DNA from: Spiroplasma ixodetis
GTDB lineage: Bacteria > Bacillota_I > Bacilli_A > Mycoplasmatales > VBWQ01
DNA length: 64,000 nt
Direction of reading: 5' to 3'
Assembly: GCF_027923845.1 (NCBI RefSeq)
Contig: NZ_AP026933.1
Span: 1,984,001-2,048,000, forward strand
Of this stretch, positions 33,446-44,473 are shown one piece after another; position 1 is the stretch's first letter, and each line of letters opens with the position of its first letter. A program made the position numbers and the translations under genes. A model generated the notes under the pieces. That model was not told where the DNA came from. It did not search any database and saw only the letters and a program-made list of their open reading frames with translations.

Positions 33446-34966
33446 TTATCACTCCTTATTATTAATAAAACTATATTGTTTACCAAATTCAAATTTAGTT
33501 TTATTAATTAATAATTCATTATTTATTTGTTCAATTAATCATTTCATATCATTCATTAATGCATAACAATCACTATCTCAAGTATCATCATATAAATCTA
33601 ACATTTTAGGTTCATTATTTGAATTTTCTATTTTAGATTTAGATAATCATTGAATTAAACTATATTGTCTTTTAGTTTCTGGACAATTATTTCAATCATA
33701 ACTTAATATATTTTTAATTAATCCAGTAGTAGTAAAATCAATTCTATCTTTTAAATACATTATTGATTTATCTACTGGTTCAAAATTTAATCAATTCATA
33801 TTTCTTTTATTTTTTTCAACATTTAAAACATCAATAAATGCTTGACCACCATTACCATAATCAACATAACAAGTAAAACCTTTAAACATAGCAAAATATT
33901 TTTGTGCTTCAATTAAATAATAATCAATAATACTATTTGCTAATTGATAAGTATTTTTAAAATACATTGCTGGTTGACCATTAATATTAGCATTACTATG
34001 ATAAAATTCACTTACTTTATGTGCTCTTCTTCCATTATGATTTTCACCAATAAATCATAATGAAGCAGCAGTTGGATGACCACTACTACTTGTTGCCATA
34101 CCTATATCTAAACCACCAGTTATTTTAGAAACTTGAAAATCTAATTTAGTTGATACTTTATCTAAATATCTTGCAAATATAGAACCAGTTAAAACACTAG
34201 GTACACCATAATATCAACTTTGTGCTTTAATAGGGTCTAATTCTTTTAATTCTTCTAAATCATTAATTTTATCTTGTTTTAAATTATGTTCATTTAATTT
34301 TCAATTTGAATAATGAAATAATTTAAACATTTGATTTTCTTCTATTGATTTTATTTGTTCATTATTTTCTTTCATTAAATCTAAATTAAAAGGTACTCTT
34401 TTATTCATATATTCAATAAAATATTGATAAATATTATCTGGATTACAACTTCTAATTTTAATAGTTTTTTTAGCATTACCTAATGCAAAAGTGATTGCTT
34501 GAAATTCTGCTTGACTAAATTCATTTGCTTCTTCACATCATTCAATTGCTAAATCAAAACCTTTTATTTCACTTCTAGAAAGCCCTTTTAAAGGTATTCT
34601 ATCATTTGAATTACTATATACACCCATAACTCTAATAAATGATTTACTACCTTTAAAACGAAAATCTGCTTGTTTATTTGGATATTTTAAAGTAAAATTT
34701 TTATAATCAAAACCAATATTAATTAAAGCTTCATCAATTTCTTTTGTTAATTCATTAATATCTTTATTTAATTTTCTAAAACAATATATAGCAATTGATT
34801 TATTAACTTTAATTGAAATAGCAATTAATATTGCTAATTCTTCTGCAATACTATATGTTTTACTTGAATATCTACTTCCACTTAAATTATATTCACTATG
34901 AGTAAAATCACTTTTATTTAATAATCAATAACTAATTTCATGTAAATAAGTAAATTCTTTATTCAT
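33446..34966 (-). CDS. Phage 2 large terminase subunit
   Basis: 506 residues, intact. Walker A-like GSRYSSKTYSIAEELAILIA, Walker B region FDLAIEWCEEANEFSQAEF, coupling motif RSCNPDN; nuclease domain starts ITGGLDIGMATSSSGHPTAA with a second acidic strand FTCYVDYGNGGQAFIDVL. Motor and headful/site nuclease for packaging. No small terminase recognised nearby. Confidence 0.9.
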
Positions 34967-34970
34967 AATT

Positions 34971-36788
34971 TTATTCCTGTAATTCTTCTAATTTTAAAAG
35001 TTGACCATATCTTGTAGGGTCACTAACAACAGAAATTGTATCATTTTGCATTTGTAAAGAAACCATTAATCTATCATTAACTTTATCTCAATCCAAAGTT
35101 TGAACCTCTTTATTTAATTCACCATATAAAAATTCTTTACAAATAAAAGCAAATTTTTTACTACTGAATTGGTTTTCAAAATTATAATAAATTTTATATT
35201 TAGTATTTGATTTAAAAGTATATTTAATATGATTTATATTAACTTTTGTTCCTACTTCTTTTCAATTATCTTTACTTGGACTTGGTGTTGGAGGAATATC
35301 TTTTAATTCAATATCTCAATTATTTTCTTCTATTTCATTTGTTTCTAAATTATTAGAAATAATTTTTATTGGTTTATTCATATTAATTTTATTTGGTGAA
35401 ATAATATTTAATGTATTACTAGTAATTTTATAAATATTTTCATTATTTTCTTGTAATTCTTCTAATTTTCATAAATTACCGTTTATTGTATTTCCAGCTA
35501 ATCAAGTAAATATTGGAGTATTTGTTCTATTACAAATTAAATAAGGTTGAGAATGATTTATATCAAATCTTAATTCAGTATTACTTCCTTTTGAATAAAT
35601 AAATTCTTCATAAATATAAATATCAGATAATATTAATTTTTGTCTTCTAATACCATAATTAAATCATATACGATATCTTTTATTTTCTTTACAATCATAT
35701 GTAATAGTTTGATTAACTCCATTTATAACACTTGTAGCAACTATTAATCATTTTTCTTTATCTTGTTTTTTATCAATATTAGTTTTATTTTCATTAATAG
35801 CACCAGCAACAGTTTTATCAGTAGTTTCTAAATTAGGAATTTCAGTACCAATAGTATTAATAGCAAAAGCATATTTAAATTGGTTTTTATCCATTTTATC
35901 TTCTAATTTTTTATCTACTTCTTCTTTTTTATAATAATCAGTTAAATCAGTAGAACCACCAATAGCACTAATTTTATTATTTTCATCAATAGTTATATTA
36001 GTACCAGCAATTAATTTATTTTGTTTTTTATCTAATAAATTATCAACATATACTTTAGTTGTAGCATCACTTAAAAATGTAGGAGTACCAACATCAATAA
36101 TTCTTCTACCATTAACATCAATACCTTTATAATCTTTTGGTTTAATAAAATTAGGATTTTCATTATTTACTTCTCATAATGAATTTTCACTATTTGTTTT
36201 AATACCACTAGTATCAATATCAACTACTGAACCCATAATATTTTTTTGATGAGTAATATTAATTTTAGTTCTAGGGTCTGATGATTTTAAATTAAGAGTT
36301 TGTAAATAAATTTCTCATGGATTTTGTTCACCACCATTACCCATAAATTTTTTAAATCAATTTTGTTTAGGTGAAACATCAAGATTAAAACCTTGCATAG
36401 TTGGATATTCATTTATTTCTTTTAAATAATTAAATACTTGTGGAACAATATAATAAGGGTCTTCTGGATTATTTTGTGAATAAGTAATACCACCTTGACC
36501 AATACTTGCTTGACCACGTGCATATTCAACACCTTTACCTAATAAAAAATTAACATAATGAGTAGTTGCAGTTTGAATATTATCTGTAAATTTTGTTGGA
36601 TTTATTTCTGGTCATTTTTTTGAAATAGTAAAACCACTTAAAAAATCAATATTACTACTTGCAATTTCTATTGCATATCTAATTTCACTATCTGGTGTTG
36701 TAACTTCATCAAATAATGATTTATTAAAACCTTTTCAATTTTTAAATTCTTCAATTGTAATAAACATTAATGGGTCTTTAATAGCCAT
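34971..36788 (-). CDS. Phage 2 adaptor-fibre fusion protein, 605 aa
   Basis: N-terminus MAIKDPLMFITIEEFKNWKG … IRYAIEIASSNIDFLSG resembles head-tail connector (Gp6/adaptor-like) helices. From about residue 250 it has fibre motifs shared with phage 1: KLIAGTNITIDENNKISAIG, DYYKKEEVDKKLEDKMDKNQ, TDKTVAGAINENKTNIDKKQ, and it ends LLKLEELQE. Thus one protein may bind the neck and also form a fibre. The adaptor call is tentative; the fibre motifs are clear. Confidence 0.7.
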
Positions 36789-36813
36789 AATAATTTACTC
36801 CTTAATGTAAAAT

Positions 36814-36834
36814 AAAGGGTATTTAAACCCTTTA
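36814..36834. terminator. Short palindrome between two virion genes
   Basis: AAAGGGT, 6 bases, ACCCTTT. Overlaps the stop of the 115-residue gene; may lower read-through into the fibre gene. Confidence 0.4.
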
Positions 36835-37179
36835 AATTCCAACTTTAGTTGCTTTTTTCTTATCTTTTTCTGATAATTCTTTACGTTTTGCTCTTTGACT
36901 AATAATAGTATTTTTAAATACTTCATCTTTTTCATTATCATTATTAAAACTATCAAGTAATTTTGCAACTGATGTTGTTTCTAATTGTAATTGAGAATTT
37001 ATTTGCTTAATATTTTCAATAATAAATTGAATTTCTTTATCTCTTTTTAATTCTTTTGATATTTTATTTTGTTTTGATTTTTTAATTTTTTTACCAGATA
37101 AAGCTAATCCTCCTGATACAGCTATTCCAGTAGCTACTGCTCCACATATTACTGAAATTCATTCTATTGATAAATTCAT
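36832..37179 (-). CDS. Phage 2 N-terminally anchored coiled-coil protein, 115 aa
   Basis: One membrane segment near the N-terminus (ISVICGAVATGIAVSGGLAL) followed by a basic helical region (NIKQINSQLQLETTSVAKLL). No family recognised. Confidence 0.65.
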
Positions 37180-37182
37180 TTT

Positions 37183-37665
37183 TTATTCCACCTTTTCAAT
37201 TTTTTTTAATTTTCTTATTTCTTTTTCTATTTTTGGTAAATATCAAATAATAATTAATATTATTATTGGTATTATTTTAATTATTAAATTTAATATAAAT
37301 TTTATTCTTGGTGGTGTTTTATTTGGTAAATGATGTAAACCAAATCCACCAATACTAGGCACAATTGTTAATCATATTGCATTACCTCAATTATTTTTTC
37401 AATCTACATTTTGCATACCTAATTTAGTAAATTTTAATCAATTAGGTAAGATTATTGTTTGTGGTAATGTACTTCATAAAGTAATTATTAAAGATATTAA
37501 TATAAATGATAATAAATTTATTGAATCTAATTGTTTTTTTCTTAATTTTTGAATATCATTTAATAAACTAAAATCATATACTTTTCTATCTTTAATATAA
37601 TCTCTTCTACCACGAGTAAAAGGAATTAAATAACTAGTTTTTCATTCTGGTTTTTGAATTTCCAT
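37183..37665 (-). CDS. Phage 2 membrane protein, 160 aa
   Basis: Basic N-terminus MEIQKPEWKTSYLIPFTRGR then two or three membrane segments (LLSFILISLIITLWSTL; FILNLIIKIIPIIILIIIWY). RBS TAGGTGATTG. Stop is 3 bases from the next ATG. Unknown role in virion assembly or lysis. Confidence 0.65.
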
Positions 37666-37673
37666 TCAATCAC

Positions 37674-38585
37674 CTACTTTCATGTTTTATAAAAATTAGA
37701 ATTTCTTTTAATTTTTATATATTTTCTTGTATGTAAAGAATTTTTTAATAATTGTTTTCTTTCATATCTTCATTGTGTACTTCCTATTTCATTTTTAGAT
37801 AAAGTTTTATATTCTTTTAATTTAAAAAAACCTTTTTCTAATCTATTAATAAAATTCATAGTTTTTTGTACATTAATATTATTAGGATAAATTACACTAG
37901 TATCTTGTGAACCATAATATTTACCTTTTTTTGCTAATTCACTTTTAACATATTTTCTTAATTGACTTGGTAATCATTTTCTATTTCAAAATTTTCAAAA
38001 TATTGTTCCAGCACCAGAACCATTTTTACCTTTAGCTTGTGTCATTAATATTCATATTTCTTGTGGAAATGTTGGATAAGTATATGGACCATATCATATT
38101 TGTCTTTTATCATTATCACTTTGAAATAACGTAGTTAAAGTTCCAATTTTTAAATTTTTATTATCAACAATAAATCTTCCTTTTTTAAATCATGAACTTG
38201 ATAATACTTCTCATGCATTATCTGGTATTTCTTCTTCATTTTCTTTAAATAAATTATTAAATTTATTAACATAATTTTTAACAGTTCTAATTTCTGTTGG
38301 CATAATAGAATTTTTAAAACTATTTATTGGATTTTTAAATTTATTAATTTCATTTTGTAATATAGATAATTCACTTGGTTTTAATATACTTGTTAATTTT
38401 TTAAGTATATTTGGATTAAAAACACTATATGGTTGATGTATTTCTTTTTCACTAATATTTTCACTATCAAATACTGCTTTTAATGATTGATTTTTATAAT
38501 AATTTTTTAAAGCATTTATTAATGCTAATTTAATATCATTACTTGCTAATGCATAATATATTCATTCAATAATTAAAGGTAACAT
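37674..38585 (-). CDS. Phage 2 structural-region protein, 303 aa
   Basis: MLPLIIEWIYYALASNDIKL … with an aromatic, Gly-rich middle (QIWYGPYTYPTFPQEIWILM, then AKGKNGSGAGTIFW) and basic C-terminus. Its start overlaps the preceding stop (TAATG), so it is translationally coupled. No family recognised. Confidence 0.6.
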
Positions 38586-39385
38586 TATAAACTCATATGA
38601 TTATAATCTCAATTTAATGAAGCATTATCATGATTTAATGGTACTTCGCTCATATTATCACTACCATATTGACTAGTTGTTTCACTATTAATAGTAAATC
38701 TATTATCATTAATTAATCTTGCAGTTTCATTATTAAATGGTGTTTCTTGCATTTCTTGAATATGATTTGTAGTTTCCATAGGTAGTAAATTATGGATTAT
38801 TTCACTTGCACCAGCAATTATGGTAGGTACTGCATAAGCATTCATAAAATCATTATTTATACCCATTGCAACACCACTACTAATCAAACATCCACCAGTA
38901 GCCATATTTGCTATTTTACGTATAGTTTCAAACTTGCTAGGTATTAATTCAGTAATACCAGCAAGTAAACTAGCAATACCATATGAATTTAAACTAATAA
39001 ATGTATCTCAATCCATTAAATTATTAGTATTATTTTTCATTAATAATAAATCATCTGGAAATGGATTAGGATTTGGATTAATTGAATTAGTAGTAAATTT
39101 AGCATAATTTGCTAAACCAATTGTTCCTAAACCTAATAAGATTTTTTTAGAACTATTAATTAATTTAGTTTTGGTATTTGGTCTTTGATTTAAATTTCAT
39201 ATATCTAAACCTAATTTTTTACCAAATAATAAACTATTAATTGAACCTAAAACTGGATTTGCAATTACTTGACCATAATAAGCACTTATACCTATCATTG
39301 CACTTAAAGGACTAATTGAAGAACGAATTATTTTTAATAAAGTATAATTATTTGATTGTACAATGGTGTCATTTGGCATTTTCAT
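38585..39385 (-). CDS. Phage 2 membrane protein, 266 aa (intact homologue of the split phage 1 gene)
   Basis: Contains YYGQVIANPVLGSINSLLFG, a TM-like LLLGLGTIGLANYA, SLLAGITELIPSKFETIRKI and NMATGGCLISSGVAMGINND. It shows what phage 1's split gene looked like before phage 2 inserted between its Asn-Met and Ala-Thr-Gly codons. RBS AAAAGGAG. Function unknown; glycine-rich hydrophobic segments suggest a membrane-penetrating virion component. Confidence 0.7.
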
Positions 39386-39635
39386 TAACTCCTTTTAATA
39401 AATTAGGTTGTTTTTCTATTTTAATTATTACTTTACCTTCACAATGTATATTATCTCCAACACATATTGCATAACTATCATGTACATCACTTACTATAAA
39501 ATAATCATTTCTTAATTTAGGATATTCATCTAATAAAATTGCTCTAATATCATTACTTGTAGTTAAATCTTCTGGCTTTGGTGAATAAATAGTAATATGT
39601 GCTTTTTCATCAAAATATTTATAAATATATTCCAT
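39369..39635 (-). CDS. Phage 2 small virion-region protein, 88 aa
   Basis: Related to the phage 1 protein at 44984-45220: TSNDIRAILLDEYPKLRNDY matches TSNDIRTIILRQYPNVKSKH, then IVSD and VGDN. Same position, just upstream of the membrane protein gene, which it overlaps. Possibly a head-closure-type protein; unproven. Confidence 0.65.
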   Translation of the reverse strand: MEYIYKYFDEKAHITIYSPKPEDLTTSNDIRAILLDEYPKLRNDYFIVSDVHDSYAICVGDNIHCEGKVIIKIEKQPNLLKGVNENAK

Positions 39636-39637
39636 AA

Positions 39638-40972
39638 TTATTTTTTAGAAAATTTTAATTCTATTTCTTCAATATAATCTTTATCATTACCAGTCATAGT
39701 AGCACTTGTTGATGTAATATTACTAAATGTTGCTTTACCTTTTTCATAACCACGATTACCAGCATTTATTATTGCAGTTTCTAATTCATCATTAGTAGGA
39801 GTTATTCCTGTCATAGTTATTTTTCCTAAATTTTTAAAATAAATTAAATCATTTAAACTAATTCTAAAATCATCAAAATCAGCAATTTTAAATGTTACTG
39901 GTGATTTTTCTCTTTCTGCTGGAGTTAATTTAATTCAATTAGTTCAACAACGTTTTTGTGCTTCTTTAATTTCATCAGCTGTTGGCATTTTTTCCATAAT
40001 AATAAATGATAATCAACCACGAATTGCTGTTGTTATACCATAAAGTGCTTTACCTAATGTTTTTTGATTTAATGTATTATTATCAATTAAATTAACAATT
40101 TTTTGAAAACTATTAGGTTGTGCAAATGCATTTCTATGTACAAAAACTCCTAATACTTTTTTTAAATCAAATGTTTTTTCTAAATGTAAACCAGTTTTAG
40201 TATCTTTAACCATATCTTTATTTAAAAACATATGTTTATATAAAAACATACCAAATACTGATTGTTTATATAATTGACCACTTGCTACAGTATCTGCTGC
40301 AATTTGACCATAATTTAATCTTAAATATGCTTTTGTTAATTGTAACATTGGAGTAAATCCTAATGCACCAATAAAATCACTTACATTTGTACCAATTTCA
40401 GTTTCAGTTATATTTCCTAATAATTCATTCATTTTATCTCCAATTTGATAAAATGCTGCTTTTGCTGTATCTTCTGTCATTTCTAACATATTAATAGGAA
40501 TTACTTGAGATTTAGAAATACAATAATCTTTAATACCTTGTAAAAAAATACATTCTTGTATAAATAAATAATTTCTTAATGCACTTTCTGCTCATATTGA
40601 TAACATACTTGCTTTTAATGGAATTGGACTTGACATAAATCTATTCATATCAAAATCTTCAGTTCTTCAATCAATAACTAATATTTGGTCTAAAATAACA
40701 CTAGTTGTTCTTAATGTTGTTCATTGTTTATTTGTACCAGTCATAACATCATATTTTGAACCTCAACGTAAACGTTCAGCAATACGATAATATGCTTCTA
40801 CTGCTCCAGGTATTTCACTTATTTGTTCTGCAACTGCACTTGCTTTTAAAAACATCATACTTTCATCATTATAAAGTATACCTTTTACTTGTGCTTCCAT
40901 AGCAGTTAACATTGATTTATTTCCATTATTACCACCAGTAATTAAACCAGTTGGAACTTGTGGAATAGCCAT
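39638..40972 (-). CDS. Phage 2 major capsid protein (inferred)
   Basis: 444 residues from MAIPQVPTGLITGGNNGNKS. Central helix-rich segment (VSDFIGALGFTPMLQLTKAY, then ASGQLYKQSVFGMFLYKHMF) and KALYGITTAIRGW; C-terminal domain ends IEEIELKFSKK. Placement right after the scaffold-like gene with AGGAGAGAT RBS supports capsid. Little visible similarity to the phage 1 capsid. Confidence 0.65.
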
Positions 40973-41000
40973 AATATCTCTCCTTTTGAGAAATATTTAA

Positions 41001-41516
41001 TTATTTACTAAATAAAAATTCTAAAAATTTAATCATTTCTTGTTTAGTTTTTGCACCAACAACTTCTGTATTTTTTAATAATTCTTCATTTTTAGATGTA
41101 ATATTATTATCTAATTCAAAAAGTGTTTTTGGATTAAAAAACTCTTGTTTAGATTCTTCATTTTTAATAATTTCTTGTTTTTTAATTTCTTTATTATGTA
41201 AATTATTATTAAATATTTCTGCATAATCTTCTTTTATTTTATTTAAAGCAGAATGTTTATCAAGTTCTTTATATTCAGTATTAATTAATGATTTAACTAT
41301 TTTTAATTGTTTATCATTAAAACCATTAAATAATTCTTTTTCTTGATATTCATTAACTTTATTTTCATATTCTTTTATTTTTGTTTCATATTCACTTAAT
41401 TTAGGTTCAATATTTTTTTTACTTTCAGCATATACTACATTTCTATGTTGTTTTAGTAAATTTTTAACATCATCTAAACTATAATTCTCTTTTTCATCAA
41501 AAGTAAAATCACTCAT
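41001..41516 (-). CDS. Phage 2 scaffold-like coiled-coil protein, 171 aa
   Basis: YETKIKEYENKVNEYQEKEL heptads, acidic N-terminus, basic C-terminus TKQEMIKFLEFLFSK; the profile and position of HK97-type phage scaffolds. First gene of the virion operon, after AAAGGGAGA. Confidence 0.7.
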   Translation of the reverse strand: MSDFTFDEKENYSLDDVKNLLKQHRNVVYAESKKNIEPKLSEYETKIKEYENKVNEYQEKELFNGFNDKQLKIVKSLINTEYKELDKHSALNKIKEDYAEIFNNNLHNKEIKKQEIIKNEESKQEFFNPKTLFELDNNITSKNEELLKNTEVVGAKTKQEMIKFLEFLFSK

Positions 41517-41607
41517 ACTTTTAATCTCCCTTTTATTAAATTTTAATAATTCACTTGGTTAATAGGTCACTTTTATATATGTTAATTTAACATATTCACT
41601 TTAATAT

Positions 41608-41636
41608 ATTATATCATTTTTTCCCTTTAAAATAAA
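41608..41636 (-). promoter_or_regulatory. Promoter of the phage 2 virion operon
   Basis: On the minus strand TTTATT, 17 bases, TATAAT, about 90 bases upstream of the scaffold ATG. The -35 is poor, suggesting an activator; the regulator-like gene just upstream is a candidate. Confidence 0.5.
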
Positions 41637-41640
41637 GAAA

Positions 41641-41666
41641 AAAACCTATATTTATTATAGGTTTTT
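41641..41666. terminator. Terminator AAAACCTATA/TATAGGTTTT
   Basis: Symmetric stem with T run on either strand; separates the regulator-like gene from the virion operon promoter. Confidence 0.7.
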
Positions 41667-42048
41667 AATCATTATTTTCTATTTTTCTTGGTTCACAAAT
41701 ATTAATAATTATATTACTATTATTTGCTTCTATATCTTCATTATCTATTAAATCATCAAACATCTCTCTATGATTTATTCTTAAATAAGCTCATTCATAT
41801 TGAGATACTTGTGTAACATTTTTTAATCTTGCTATTCCTATTTTAAGACATGCTTTATCATATTCTTTAATAAAATCTTTTTGTCATTTTGTCGACCTTC
41901 TTCGGCAATCAAATATATATTTATTATCCACATTTAAAATATAATTTAATTCTTGTTTAGTACATTTTTTTAAATTATCTTTATTTTCTCTTAAATATTC
42001 TTGTATCTTTTCTTTATAATTACCTAATTCTTTTCTTTGTTTTGGCAT
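41665..42048 (-). CDS. Phage 2 regulator-like protein, 127 aa
   Basis: Basic N-terminal helices (MPKQRKELGNYKEKIQEYLR; CTKQELNYILNVDNKYIFDC RRR) look DNA-binding; acidic C-terminus. Own promoter TATAAT about 30 bases upstream. Lies between the UPF0236 gene and the virion operon; could be a late activator or a small terminase. Not a recognised family. Confidence 0.5.
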
Positions 42049-42674
42049 ATTATATCACCTATATTCAATAATTTATATATTAATTATAACATTTTAACTA
42101 AATCATTTTCCAACAGTCACTAGTTAATTATTGTTATACTCAAAGTCATGTATTTAGAAAGGAAAAAGCATTATGATTTTACTATCTGAAAAACTTGACA
42201 ACTATCAACATAAAATTAATCATGAAAAACAAATGTTATTAGATTATGATAATAAAATATTAAAATATGATAATAATTGATTTTTAAATGAATATGATAG
42301 AAATAAATATAAATTAATAAAACGTAGAAAACATTTAATAAAAAGTGAATTTGGAATATCTTATTTACCATTAAGAACATATAAAAATAAATTAACAAAT
42401 GAAATTATAACTCCAACAAGAACATATATTGATATTGATAAATATAAAAATTATACAAATTGAGTTAATAAATTAATAATAATTAATGCAGATTTAAATA
42501 ATATTACATATCCTATAATTAAACATAATTTAAAAATAAATATATCTTTATCAACTATTTGTAGAAGATTAAAAGAAACTATTATATTTGTTCAAGAATT
42601 ACCAAAAGAAAAAAGAAAAATATTACCAACTGATTATATTTATATACAATCAGATGAATCATATAATAATTTAA

Positions 42675-43613
42675 CGGACTTCTCCCCACATGTACTTGTG
42701 GAGGGAATAATGAAACTGAATGAATTCAACAATGCTTTTCAAACTGAACAGCAATGTCTTGCATATATAGCAAATTTGAAAGAAAACAAATGTATTAGGT
42801 GTTTTAGTTTTAATTTGAATACTTCTGATTTAAAAAGAATGAGATGTTTAAAATGTAATCAAACATTTAGCATTCTCACAGGCACCATATTTTCAAGGTC
42901 ACAAACATCTTTAACATCTTGGTTTTATCTTATCTTTAGATGAATAAACACCAAACATGGAATTCCATCAACAGATATTGCAAAAGAATTGGGAGTGACT
43001 TTGAAAACTGCTTGAAGAATGACTCATAAAATCAGAACACGTATTGCAAAACAAAAACCTCAATTTATTGTTGAAGGTACAGTGCAAATTGATGAAATGT
43101 ATCTTTCACATATGGGTTTTAAAAAACAAGGAAGATCCTTGGTGAATAAAACCTTGATTGTTGGCATTTATCAAAAAACAACCAATAATTTAATTGTGAA
43201 AGTATTGAAAAACGCAAAGAGTAAAAATCTTTTGCAGTTTGCAAAAAACCACATTTCTTCAAAATGTCTTGTATATACTGATTCTTGAAAAGGATATTGC
43301 GATTTTAAATCAGTTTTCACTAAGCATGAAACAGTTAACCATCAAGATCGCTATGTTTCAAAAATTGGTGTAAATACCAACCAAATTGAATCAGTTTGAA
43401 AACATATAAGAAGAACATTTAAAACACATATCAAAGTTGCAAAACATCATGTTCATTTATATGCTAAAGAAGCTGCATATAAATTCAACAAGATACCTAG
43501 TTTTGAAACTGTAATGCTATGTTTGATTTAAAAATGTGGGGAGAAGTCCGTAGATAGGCTTTTCTCAGCATTTATGTGATAAAATTAAAATAGTACATAA
43601 AGGGAGAAAAGCC
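42675..43613 (+). mobile_element. IS1595-family element, complete (939 bp)
   Basis: Starts CGGACTTCTCC; the obvious inverse GGAGAAGTCCG ends at 43547, yet the flanking 8-bp repeat TAATTTAA (42667-42674 and 43614-43621) shows the element extends to GGGAGAAAAGCC at 43613, including a hairpin AGGCTTTTCTC/GAGAAAAGCCT. All other copies carry the same extension. Confidence 0.9.
42710..43531 (+). CDS. IS1595-family transposase
   Basis: 273 residues. N-terminal zinc ribbon (CIRC … MRCLKCNQTF), HTH-like ITDIAKELGV-type region, then catalytic VQIDEMYLSHMGFKKQGR, CLVYTDSWKGYCDF and VSKIGVNTNQIESVWKHIRR. Intact. Confidence 0.9.
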
Positions 43614-44280
43614 TAATTTAATTGATAATAAACAAAAAAGAAAATTTAGACACAGAACGGTAAGTATTAGTTTAGGTTTTGATTTAGAAAAATCTACTGA
43701 TAATAGACATGTTTTAGAAAATAAATATATTTTTGTTATTTCAACTAGAAAAGGTCAAAGAATTACTAAAAAAGAATTTGGTAAATCAATAATAACTAAT
43801 TTAGATAATATTTTTATTGGTTATACTAATGAAAATTTAAAATTAACTGGTGATGGTGCAACTTATCTTAAATCTACTGCTAATTATTTAAAAATTGATT
43901 ATGCTGTAGATAAATGACATCCATTACAAAAATTAAAACAAGTATTTATTGTAGGAAAAGGTAAAAGAACAAAAGAAAATAATAAAAAATTAAATTATGC
44001 TTATTATAAATTATTTTTAAATGGTAATTATTATAAATTATTAGATTATTTAAAAGAAAATAATGCTGATGAAAAAATATATGAATATTTTAAAAATAAT
44101 AAAAAAGGTATTGAAAATCAAAATGCTATTTGAAATATTGGTTGTAGTGCAGAAAGTGATGTATATCATTTAATAAAATCTATATCTAATAATAATGCAA
44201 AAATTTATTCAAAAGAAGCATTTTTTAATTTATTAAAATTAAAACAAGCAAGAATAAATAAATTAAAAGTGTTTTTTTAA

Positions 44281-44433
44281 ATTTATAAAATTTAATAAAT
44301 CTAAACCTAAATAGTTAGGAATTTTTAAATTATATTAATAAAAATAAAATACTAAAATACTTGAATAAATCTATAAAAAGGTATATAATTATACCAACAA
44401 TTAATAATTTATTTTATCTTTTATTTAAAGAAA
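44281..44433. other. Noncoding right end of phage 2
   Basis: AT-rich; a weak terminator CCTAA/TTAGG plus T5 at 44306-44325 follows the UPF0236 stop. Nothing else seen before the terminal repeat. Confidence 0.5.
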
Positions 44434-44464
44434 ATTAAATTATATCCACATTTGAAATACGTCC
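44434..44464 (-). repeat. Phage 2 right terminal inverted repeat
   Basis: Read inward: GGACGTATTTCAAATGTGG then ATATAATTTAAT, matching the left repeat at 24 of 31 positions. Confidence 0.85.
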
Positions 44465-44473
44465 CCATATTAC
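44465..44473 (+). repeat. Target-site duplication, right copy (CCATATTAC)
   Basis: Identical to 22264-22272; outside it phage 1 sequence resumes. Confidence 0.85.

Larger units (their letters stand above)
42173..44280 (+). pseudogene. Phage 2 UPF0236/ISLre2-like transposase-related gene, split by IS1595
   Basis: Removing the IS1595 copy and one TAATTTAA gives one frame of about 386 residues beginning MILLSEKLDNYQHKINHEKQ. Blocks: DYIYIQSDESYNN (acidic), LTGDGATYLKSTANYL with YAVDKWHPLQKL, and NIGCSAESDVYHLIKSI, clearer matches to UPF0236 than the phage 1 copy. It lies about 190 bases from the phage 2 right terminus. RBS AAAGGAA. I infer it inserted phage 2 and that the IS has since locked the prophage. 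Confidence 0.75.
22273..44464. mobile_element. Phage 2: complete transposable tailed prophage (22.2 kb)
   Basis: Bounded by imperfect inverted repeats (24 of 31 matching) and a 9-bp target duplication; the host gene is restored when it is removed. About 19.9 kb after subtracting its IS3 and IS1595 passengers. Plus-strand early genes run from 22.6 to 28.6 kb, minus-strand virion genes from 42.0 down to 28.8 kb, and a plus-strand UPF0236 gene sits next to the right end. Confidence 0.9.

Noticed and set aside
41665-42048. Small terminase subunit
   Set aside because: Position and basic helices allow it, but no clear TerS features; kept as regulator-like with low confidence.
22273-44464. Integrated plasmid or conjugative element
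   Set aside because: No relaxase, partition, replication or conjugation genes; terminase, portal, capsid and scaffold-like genes show a phage.
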